Shown: piece by piece, positions 1-7,287 of the stretch | Position numbering within the stretch: the stretch's first letter is position 1 | Layout of the letters: the number at the start of each line of letters is the position of its first letter | Assembly: GCF_000802225.1 (NCBI RefSeq) | Contig: NZ_JTDI01000001.1 | Location: 744,001 to 808,000 of the forward strand | Direction of reading: 5' to 3' | DNA length: 64,000 nt | Origin: Novosphingobium malaysiense | GTDB taxonomy: Bacteria > Pseudomonadota > Alphaproteobacteria > Sphingomonadales > Sphingomonadaceae | Made by a program: the position numbers and the translations under genes | Notes under the pieces: model-generated | Told to the model about the DNA's origin: nothing | The model's database searches: none | What the model saw: only the letters and a program-made list of their open reading frames with translations

Positions 1-202
1 TCTTTGGCATGCCCCGATGCCGGGAAAGCGAACCGGAGCGAGAAACGAACGACCGGCGCTCGCCAAAATTCATCGAAACCCATTCTTGCTATTGCAACTT
101 ATTCGCATTACACGCTCCAGTGATACCTTGGGGAGCATCAATGCGAAATCGAAGGATTGCCGAACAGCGGCGCAATGAACACTGCCGACGGGGTCGTGCA
201 GC

Positions 203-781
203 GTGATCGCCAATGCCTTGCTGACCGGTGGCTGTGCCAGCGTGATCGCCGGAGTTGCAGTCCTGCGCGCCGCATGGGCACGTCCGCGGCGCAGGCCCGC
301 GCTCAATACCGCCGGCTGGGGCCTCTTGCTTGCCGGGGCCGGGGCCGGATTGTCCGCCGCCGGCGCCTGGGGCACGTCCATCGTCGCGCTCGCCGGCATG
401 GCAGCCGCCTGCCTGGTCCTCGCGTGGGCCGCCGCGACCGCCCCGCCCGGGCGGCAAAGGGCCTCTGATCGCCGTGTCCACATGCTGCCGGAAGGGGCCG
501 AACCGCTTCGCCTTGGAGCACGTCTCACGACATTCGTGCTCGTGGCGCTCGTGGCCACCATAGTCTCGGCGGCGTTGGCCGTTTCCGTGGGCCATGTCGC
601 GCGCCTTGCCGGATGGAGCGCGGCCGACAGCACCGTGACGGCGCTGCTGGCCATGCCCCTGACATGGTCGGCAATCACCTTCTTCCTCACCCTGCAGCCT
701 GGCCGGGCCAGCCAGATCAAGGTGCTGGCGATATCCAGTGCGCCCGTGGTGCTGGTGCTGGCCCTGGGAGCATTCGCATGA
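203..781 (+). CDS. small polytopic membrane protein of PepSY unit
   Basis: A 192 aa protein with no family I can name securely. It starts with GTG; GGGG about ten bases upstream may be the ribosome binding site. The sequence is dominated by hydrophobic Ala/Leu/Val segments (about residues 1-20, 37-74, 110-132, 145-165, 172-190) separated by short Arg-rich loops, so it is probably an inner-membrane protein with five or six helices. Its stop codon overlaps the ATG of the downstream PepSY protein (ATGA), which indicates translational coupling. In TonB/iron-uptake clusters, short membrane proteins of DUF3325/DUF3649 type often precede PepSY proteins. A similar accessory role is inferred here only from position. 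Confidence 0.75.
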   Translation: MIANALLTGGCASVIAGVAVLRAAWARPRRRPALNTAGWGLLLAGAGAGLSAAGAWGTSIVALAGMAAACLVLAWAAATAPPGRQRASDRRVHMLPEGAEPLRLGARLTTFVLVALVATIVSAALAVSVGHVARLAGWSAADSTVTALLAMPLTWSAITFFLTLQPGRASQIKVLAISSAPVVLVLALGAFA

Positions 782-2112
782 GCGCCAGTCCCCCTCCCTC
801 GACGGTCAAGCGCGCACTTGCCAGCCATGCCGCCGTCGGTCTCGTTGCAGGTGCCCTGCTCTATCTCGTCTGCCTGACCGGCACGATCTCGGTTTTCTAC
901 GCCGAATTGCAGCGGCTTGAACAACCGGATGCACCGGAGATGTCCGAAATCGCTCCATCCGCGGCGCAGCGCGCTGTCACCGCCGTGCTCGCGACAGAAA
1001 GGCCTGCGACGGAGCATCTCTACGTCCATCTCCCCGTAAGCGATCTTCCGCGCACGACAATCACCACCGACAATCGGGCCGTTCACGTGGCAGCGGACGG
1101 AAGCCTTGCCGGACCCGAAGAAATCGCCTGGTCCGACTTTCTCGTGGCCCTCCACTATGAGCTCAATGTTCCCGGCCTCGTAGGGTTGACGGTGGTCGGC
1201 GCGCTCGGGGCCATGATCCTCGCCCTGGTGATTTCGGGACTGGTGGCACACCCCAGGATATTTCGCGATGCCTTCCGCCTGCGCGCACGGGATGCCGGCG
1301 GAATTGGGCTGGCGGATTGGCACAATCGCCTCAGCGTGTGGACGTTGCCCTTTTCCATCGCCATCGCCCTCACCGGCGCCATGATCGGCCTCGCCTCGGT
1401 AACGGCCTACGGAATCGCGAGCTTTTATCACGACGGCGACCTCGAGGCCGTCTACGCCCCCCTCTTCGGCGAGGAAGGGCCAAAAGACGAATCGCCCGCG
1501 CCCGCTCCCAACGTAGCGCGCGCTTTGGCGTACATGCAGACGCACTATCCGTCGGTCACGCCGATCTATGCCTTCGTGCACGAGCCGTTGACGCGCGGGC
1601 AGACGATCCAGATCTGGGCCAAGCACCCTCGGCGGCTGATCTTCGCCGAGTACTACCACTTCGATGCCGACGGCGCCTTTCGGCATACGACGGGACTGGC
1701 CGACGGCAAGCTCGGCCAGCAGCTGGCGGCATCCGCCTATGACCTGCACTTCGGCAACTACGGAGGCCTGCCGGTCAAGCTCGCCTATGTGCTCTTCGGT
1801 ACGGCGCTGACCGCGATCTGTGCGACCGGGATCTATATATGGCTGGGCAAACGGCGCCGGAGGGGCCTTAACGAACCGCGCCTGCGCAAGACCTGGGACG
1901 CGGTGGTGTGGGGATCGCCCCTGCTGGTCGCGCTGACGCTGGCAGTTCGCCTCGCCTTCGGCAATGCCGCCCCGTTCGTGGCGCTGTTCTGGAGCGGTTT
2001 TGCCGTGATCCTGGCCGCTGCCCTGCTGCCCTTGCCACCCGAACGGTTCCGGCGTTGGCTGTTCGGCCTTCTGGCCATGGCCTGCGGCGGCGTGGTCATC
2101 CTGTCGATCTGA
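778..2112 (+). CDS. PepSY-associated transmembrane protein
   Basis: A 444 aa inner-membrane protein of the PepSY_TM family. The open frame extends upstream, but the ATG at 778 overlapping the previous stop is the natural start. An N-terminal helix (about residues 18-40, rich in Leu/Ala and ending in VFYAELQRLEQ) is followed by a periplasmic part. Three further hydrophobic segments follow, with the family-typical pattern ADWHNRLSVWTLPFS before one helix and YIWLGKRRRR after the penultimate one. Family members are often found beside TonB-dependent receptors and may act as ferric-siderophore reductases or regulators of periplasmic proteins. The gene ends five bases from the convergent sulfotransferase gene, with no obvious terminator between them. 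The biochemical role is not shown by the sequence. Confidence 0.85.
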   Translation: MSASPPPSTVKRALASHAAVGLVAGALLYLVCLTGTISVFYAELQRLEQPDAPEMSEIAPSAAQRAVTAVLATERPATEHLYVHLPVSDLPRTTITTDNRAVHVAADGSLAGPEEIAWSDFLVALHYELNVPGLVGLTVVGALGAMILALVISGLVAHPRIFRDAFRLRARDAGGIGLADWHNRLSVWTLPFSIAIALTGAMIGLASVTAYGIASFYHDGDLEAVYAPLFGEEGPKDESPAPAPNVARALAYMQTHYPSVTPIYAFVHEPLTRGQTIQIWAKHPRRLIFAEYYHFDADGAFRHTTGLADGKLGQQLAASAYDLHFGNYGGLPVKLAYVLFGTALTAICATGIYIWLGKRRRRGLNEPRLRKTWDAVVWGSPLLVALTLAVRLAFGNAAPFVALFWSGFAVILAAALLPLPPERFRRWLFGLLAMACGGVVILSI

Positions 2113-2117
2113 CGGCG

Positions 2118-4103
2118 TCAGGCCGCCAGATCACCCAGCGCCTCGCGCAGCGGCTGAAGCCAGGCCTCGTAGGGCTTCCACGCATCGACCCCGGCGCGCG
2201 AGATCGGCCGGCGCACCTGTTCCGAACTGGCCGTTCGTACCGCCCGATCGGTCTTGTGGAAGTCCAGGCAGGCGGGATCGAACGGCACGCCGATGTGATC
2301 GAGCATGCGCCGGACCTGCCCTTCCAGATCGTCCAGCACATCCTCGTGCTGAACCCGCAGCACCTTGCCCGGCAGCACGGAATCCCAATGCTCCATCAGC
2401 TTCACGTAGTCGGCATAGTAGCGGCCGACCTGTTCCAGACCGTAGGTAAACTCCTGCCCTTCGGCGAAGAGCTGCTTGAAGCCCGAGAAGCAGCAGTCCA
2501 ACGGCGCGCGGCGGGCATCGATGATCTTGGCGTTGGGCAGGATCAGGTGGATCAGGCCGATATGCCGGAAATTGTTGGGCATCTTGTCGATGAACAGCGG
2601 CGCCCCCTGACGGTGGACGCTGGTGCTCTCGATATAGCTCTTGCCCATTCCGGCAAGCTGTTCGCCGGTCAGCTCGTGCAGGATCTGCGGATAGCGCGAC
2701 TCCCCGGCCCGGCGCCCGCGCAACCGGTGCGCCAGCGCAAGAATGTCGGGCAGTTCCAGCGTGCCGTCGATCATCGGATGCGAGGCAAGGATCTGCTCGA
2801 GCAGCGTCGAACCGGCGCGCGGCAGGCCGACGATGAAGATCGGATCGGGCGCGGGACAACCATTCCCCGCGTTCTTAGCGAAGAGATCGGCCGTGCAGTG
2901 CTGAGCCTGCGCTGCCAGTTCCGCGCTCATGCGGTCGGCGTCGTAGCGGGTCTGCCGGCGCTTGAGTGCATTGCCCTCATCATAATAGCGGAAGGCCTGC
3001 GCGTAGTCGCCGGCATCCTCGCAGGCCTTGGCCATCGCGAAAGTCAGGTGGACGCGATCCATGAAGGCCAGATCGCTGCGACCTAGCTGCGTGCGCATGG
3101 CTTCGAGGTCGGCGGGATCGAAGCGCCAGGTCTTGAGATTGGCGAGCGCATACCAGGCATCGCCGTGATCGGGCTTGGCGGCAATCGCGGCGCGATAGGC
3201 GGCGACGGCCTCGTCTCCGCCCCGCGCGGTCTTGAGCGCGTGCCCCTTGCTGGTGAGCGTGGCCGGATCGCCCGGCACCTTGTCCAGCACCTGGTCGAAC
3301 AGCGCAAAGGCGCGCTCGTAATCCCCGGTCTGCATGGCTTCGATGGCAAGGTGTGAAGCGAAGAGCAGATTGTCCGGATCGCGCACATATAGCGCTTCGG
3401 CCTGTTCCAGCGCGCGGGCGAACTTCTGCCGCTTGCGCAGCGTCTGGATGTAGTCGAGCCGCAGCTGCACATTGTCGGGCGCAAAGGTAACGGCGCTTTC
3501 GAGCAGGAACTCGGCATCGTCGAGCACGCCCAGTCGGCTGCCGATCTCGGCCAGCAGGCGCATGCCCTCCACATCGCGCGGGTGCTGGCGCAGATAATGG
3601 CGGCAGATTTCCTCGGCCCGCAGCAGCCGGCCTTCGTGCAGATGGTTGGAAACCGCGAGCAACTCGCGCGGCAGGGCCGAGACCCGCTCCGCTTGCGCCC
3701 GGGCCGTAGCCGCTTCGGCCGGACGGCCAGTCTGGGCATAGAGATCGACCTGCGCGCGCCAGCTCGCTTCGAGAACCGGGTTGTAGCGAACCGCGCGGGC
3801 ATAGGCCGCCAGGGCGCGCTCGACCTGCCCCTGGGCCCGCGCCAGATGGCCGCGTTCCTGCCAGCAACGCCCGTACTCAGGCATTACCGCGCTCAGCCGA
3901 TCGAGCAGTGCCGACGCTTCCTTGAACTTTTCCAGATAGCGGCAGGCGACCGCAGCCAGATAGAGCGCCTCGGCGTTCTCCGGCTCCTGCGTCAGGATCG
4001 TCTCTGCCCCGGCGTGGGCATCTTCGAACCTGCCCGCGCGCAGGGCATCCTGCGCCGCGGCTAATGCCTCGCCCCCGGGGCGCGTCTGATCTGGATCGGC
4101 CAT
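2118..4103 (-). CDS. TPR-repeat sulfotransferase family protein
   Basis: A 661 aa protein with a long N-terminal tetratricopeptide solenoid (about residues 10-390, repeated A-x2-LA-A patterns) and a C-terminal sulfotransferase domain. That domain opens at about residue 419 with PIFIVGLPRAGSTLLEQ, the 5'-phosphosulfate loop that binds PAPS. The sequence IDARRAPLDCCFSGFKQLF contains the 3'-phosphate-binding Arg/Ser region. The start is taken at MADPDQ; the 12 codons before it look non-coding. The gene lies directly downstream of a TonB-dependent receptor on the same strand, a pairing common in sphingomonads and Caulobacter. The sulfated substrate is unknown. A 10-bp perfect stem between the two genes may lower its expression relative to the receptor. 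Confidence 0.9.
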   Translation of the reverse strand: MADPDQTRPGGEALAAAQDALRAGRFEDAHAGAETILTQEPENAEALYLAAVACRYLEKFKEASALLDRLSAVMPEYGRCWQERGHLARAQGQVERALAAYARAVRYNPVLEASWRAQVDLYAQTGRPAEAATARAQAERVSALPRELLAVSNHLHEGRLLRAEEICRHYLRQHPRDVEGMRLLAEIGSRLGVLDDAEFLLESAVTFAPDNVQLRLDYIQTLRKRQKFARALEQAEALYVRDPDNLLFASHLAIEAMQTGDYERAFALFDQVLDKVPGDPATLTSKGHALKTARGGDEAVAAYRAAIAAKPDHGDAWYALANLKTWRFDPADLEAMRTQLGRSDLAFMDRVHLTFAMAKACEDAGDYAQAFRYYDEGNALKRRQTRYDADRMSAELAAQAQHCTADLFAKNAGNGCPAPDPIFIVGLPRAGSTLLEQILASHPMIDGTLELPDILALAHRLRGRRAGESRYPQILHELTGEQLAGMGKSYIESTSVHRQGAPLFIDKMPNNFRHIGLIHLILPNAKIIDARRAPLDCCFSGFKQLFAEGQEFTYGLEQVGRYYADYVKLMEHWDSVLPGKVLRVQHEDVLDDLEGQVRRMLDHIGVPFDPACLDFHKTDRAVRTASSEQVRRPISRAGVDAWKPYEAWLQPLREALGDLAA

Positions 4104-4128
4104 CGTTCTTCCTTGCCGCAAACGGGAA

Positions 4129-4163
4129 GCGGCAGGCAAGGCCCCCTTGGCCCTGCCTGCCGC
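4129..4163 (-). terminator. hairpin between TonB receptor and sulfotransferase genes
   Basis: GCGGCAGGCA (4129-4138) pairs perfectly with TGCCTGCCGC (4154-4163) around a 15-base loop that can pair further. There is no clean T run on the minus strand, so it is more likely a partial terminator or mRNA processing/stability hairpin than a full stop. Confidence 0.6.
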
Positions 4164-4195
4164 CCGACTTTCGTCAGCGTGACGAATGTACTGGC

Positions 4196-6820
4196 TTAGT
4201 AGTGCCAGCCCACACGCATACCGACCGTGAGGGGCCGGTTGGTGGTGATGCGCGGACGGTCGAAGTTGAACGAGCCCGCGATCTCGGCGCGCGTGTCGGT
4301 CAGGTTCTCACCATAGACTTCGAAGCTCCACTGGTCCTTCTTCACACCGGCCGACAGACTGAAGGTGGTGTAGCTGTCCAGCTTCAGACGGTTGATGTCG
4401 ATGATATCGGTGTACTTCGAACCGGAGTGCACGACCTGCGGCATCACATGGGCCACCATGCCGGTGTCGCCCAGATCCCATTCGTACCGCACGCGCAGAT
4501 TGCCCTGGAAGCTCGGCGCGTAGGCGAGGTCAAAGCCCTCACGCACGTCGTTGGTCGGGACGAGCACCTTGGTGACCTTGGTGTTCAGGAACGAGAACGC
4601 GCCGGCGAGGGTCAGCCCCGGTACCGCATAGGGTGCGAAGGTGAAGTCGCCCTCGACACCGTAGATACGTGCATCGGCCGCGTTGTCCGAGAAGAACAGG
4701 TTGGTGATGCTGGGATCGAAGATGGTCGTCTGCAGCCTCGAGATGTCGACGTAGTAGGCGCTGCCGTTGAAGCGTACCTGACGGTCGAATCCCTGCATTT
4801 TCCAGCCGAATTCGTAGTTCTTCACTTCGTCGGTATCGAGCGCGTAGGGCACGACGTAGTCACCCGGGCCATTCGCGCCGCCAGGGCGGTTCAACAGGCC
4901 GGGACGGAAGCCTTCGGAATACGTGGCGTAGAACATCACGTCGTCCATGGGCTTGTAGGTCAGAGTGCCCTTGAAGATCGTACCGTTCGTCTTGGCCGAA
5001 CCCGGAACACCCGGCGCACGGTCGGGACCGTATTTCAGATCAAGGTTGGTACCGCCGCAGCCGGGGATGTTGACCTGATCTGCCGGGTCCACACCCGCAT
5101 TCGCACCGAAGATGGGCGAATTGAGCTTGCAGAAGGCAGACGTTGCAGCACCTTCGAGATCGACCTTGACGTCGTAGTACCGCGCACCGCCGGTGATGGT
5201 CAGCACGTCAGGAATGATGTCGAAGGAAGCTTCGCCGAAAATGCCCCACTGCTTGTCGGTACGCTTCACGTCGTTGCGGAAGCCCACGCCTTCGGGAAGC
5301 GGGCCGGGATCGCTGAAGTAGCCCGGATAGGCATTGCCGACAGTGCCGGTAACCTCGGTATTGGTGAAGGGATAGACCGGCGCAAACCCGGTCGTGACGC
5401 CATCCGAACCACGTACCATTTCCGATGCGTAATAGTAGTCGTTGCGCTCCTTCAGCACGAGATTCTGATAGAAACCGCCCGCGGTGGCGCGAATGCGGTT
5501 TTCCTCGGGCGTGCTGAAACGCAGTTCCTGCGTGAACACGCTCGTCTCGCTGTGCGACTTCACGGCAAGGTTGGGCGCATAGCACGTCGGGTCCGCCGGT
5601 GCGGAGGCGACATAACCGGGGTACGAAACCGCCGTATCGCACATGTAGTACGGGATGTACTGGCCGACGAAGAGATAGTCGGAATAGCCGACGTTCTGAT
5701 CGGTTTCACGGTCGGTGTAAGCACCGGTGTAGACGATGTCGAGCGCGGCAAGGCGGCCTTCGACCGTCCAGGAGGTGTTCGAGAAATCGTCTTCGAGACG
5801 ATCATCCGAGAAGCGCTGGATGTCCAGATTGTCGAGGCCCAGCTCCGGATCGGCGAAGAACACGCCGTCCGATTCCACGCTCTGGCGCATGTGCGCCACG
5901 GTCAGCTTCCAGTCGTTGTTGAACTCGTAGAGGCCGCTGACACGGAAGCCGGAGTACAGCGTGTCGTTGAAGTTGTCTTCGACCAGCCGGGCGTTGTCCG
6001 CCTCGATGAACGTCACGTTCGAAAGGTCGGCGTTCTGCTGGAAGCCGGCGCGCCGCGCGCTGACCGGCACGCCGTTGTAACGCACCGTGCCTTCGGGACG
6101 GAAACGGGCGCTGTCGGCCATCGAGCGGGTGCCGTAGACATTGTCGATGTAGCCGCCCTGATCGTCGAGGAAGACGACGCCACGCAGCGCGAACCGGTCG
6201 GTGACCGGCACGTTGAGCATGACTTCGCCCTTGTAGCTGCTCTCTCCGCCCTTGGTGAAGGACACGCCGGCCTTGGCCGAAGCGTCGAAGCCGGCAAGAT
6301 CGGGCTTGTTGGTGATCAGGCGCACCACGCCGGCCTGCGAGCTGGCGCCGAACAGCGTGCCCTGCGGACCGGCCAGAACCTCGATGCGCTCGAGGTCGGC
6401 GGCATAGACGTCGAGGTTGCGGCCCGGCTGCGAAAGCGGCTGCTCGTCGAGATACATGGCGACGTTGGGCGCGAGGCCGGCGACACCGGCCGTCGTCAGG
6501 TTCGGCGTCGTCGAGGCGAGGCCGCGAATGTAGATCGTGCTCTGCCCCGGGCCCGATCCGCCGGCCGTCAGGCTCGGCAGCTGCTCGAGGTAGTCGTCGA
6601 AGGTATCGACGCCCAGGTTATCCAGTTCCTCGCCGCCGAGCGCGTTGACCGACAACGGGACGTCCTGGAGGTTCTCTGTACGCTTCGTCGCGGTAACGAC
6701 GATTTCGGTGATGCCACCCTGACGCTGGGCCGGCGCGGCTTCCTGAGCGTGGGCGGTGCCCGACGCGGCGATAGCGATTGCCAGCGCGCCGATGGACGCG
6801 CCGCTGCAATGCTTCAACAT
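4196..6820 (-). CDS. TonB-dependent outer-membrane receptor
   Basis: An 874 aa receptor for active, TonB/ExbBD-driven import across the outer membrane. The start is the ATG at 6820, preceded by AGGGGAA; the open frame upstream of it is not used. A signal peptide ends near AQEAAPAQ, then ITEIVVTATKR is the TonB-box/plug entry. The plug continues through GPQGTLFGASSQAG and VRLITNKP (about residues 110-190). The rest is a beta-barrel ending in the aromatic C-terminus GMRVGWHY. The closest functional class by look is the large sphingomonad family annotated as iron-complex or glycan/aromatic receptors, and the substrate cannot be read from the sequence. The adjacent TPR-sulfotransferase and PepSY genes suggest a siderophore- or modified-ligand-related unit. 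Confidence 0.93.
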   Translation of the reverse strand: MLKHCSGASIGALAIAIAASGTAHAQEAAPAQRQGGITEIVVTATKRTENLQDVPLSVNALGGEELDNLGVDTFDDYLEQLPSLTAGGSGPGQSTIYIRGLASTTPNLTTAGVAGLAPNVAMYLDEQPLSQPGRNLDVYAADLERIEVLAGPQGTLFGASSQAGVVRLITNKPDLAGFDASAKAGVSFTKGGESSYKGEVMLNVPVTDRFALRGVVFLDDQGGYIDNVYGTRSMADSARFRPEGTVRYNGVPVSARRAGFQQNADLSNVTFIEADNARLVEDNFNDTLYSGFRVSGLYEFNNDWKLTVAHMRQSVESDGVFFADPELGLDNLDIQRFSDDRLEDDFSNTSWTVEGRLAALDIVYTGAYTDRETDQNVGYSDYLFVGQYIPYYMCDTAVSYPGYVASAPADPTCYAPNLAVKSHSETSVFTQELRFSTPEENRIRATAGGFYQNLVLKERNDYYYASEMVRGSDGVTTGFAPVYPFTNTEVTGTVGNAYPGYFSDPGPLPEGVGFRNDVKRTDKQWGIFGEASFDIIPDVLTITGGARYYDVKVDLEGAATSAFCKLNSPIFGANAGVDPADQVNIPGCGGTNLDLKYGPDRAPGVPGSAKTNGTIFKGTLTYKPMDDVMFYATYSEGFRPGLLNRPGGANGPGDYVVPYALDTDEVKNYEFGWKMQGFDRQVRFNGSAYYVDISRLQTTIFDPSITNLFFSDNAADARIYGVEGDFTFAPYAVPGLTLAGAFSFLNTKVTKVLVPTNDVREGFDLAYAPSFQGNLRVRYEWDLGDTGMVAHVMPQVVHSGSKYTDIIDINRLKLDSYTTFSLSAGVKKDQWSFEVYGENLTDTRAEIAGSFNFDRPRITTNRPLTVGMRVGWHY

Positions 6821-7287
6821 AATGGTTCCCCTGTGCTGACTACGGGCTTGGTATGACGCAGGCACCACAAGGGCGCCCCGGCGTTGCCGAAACGTCATAG
6901 ATGCAGGATTTGGAAACGAGTCCAACTCTGCCCCGGCGGGGCCGTTATACAAACAACACCGGCATTTCCAGACCGTCCGTGACGATCATGTGTCATGAGA
7001 TTTGAGTTGTTGCATAATGACAACACCGGATTTGTACGCAAAACCAGTGAGCCGACCGCTGAGATAGATTCAAATGAAAAATTTACTTACTTATACCTTA
7101 CTTATTATCTGTACTTAGGAGAACATTCGAATAAGGTATAAAAGGAAGTAAATATTACATGGTTTTCTTCTCGTCTCAGCAGGGAAGAAAGTCGAATTTC
7201 CAAAGCGGCAAGTCGTCAAGCAATCAGCTTCGGCTCATCGGCCTCGGAAACACGCCGCAAGCTGGTAGGACTCGCACCTTTTTCCGG
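6821..7287. promoter_or_regulatory. gene-free AT-rich region upstream of TonB receptor
   Basis: A 467-base gap between the TonB receptor start and the stop of the CHAT protein, both on the minus strand. The 10-mer ACAACACCGG occurs twice as a direct repeat (6953-6962 and 7020-7029). The left copy abuts GTTATA (6944-6949), which read on the minus strand is a TATAAC -10-like box for the receptor gene. The right copy forms part of a GTTGT-N9-ACAAC dyad (7006-7024). Bases 7060-7160 are strikingly AT-rich compared with the rest of the window and contain repeated TTACTTA/ACTTA words. No gene was seen in this stretch. Confidence 0.45.

Noticed and set aside
4064..6856. 930-codon plus-strand open frame
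   Set aside because: It lies opposite the TonB receptor gene, whose domains are unmistakable; long antisense frames are expected in GC-rich DNA.
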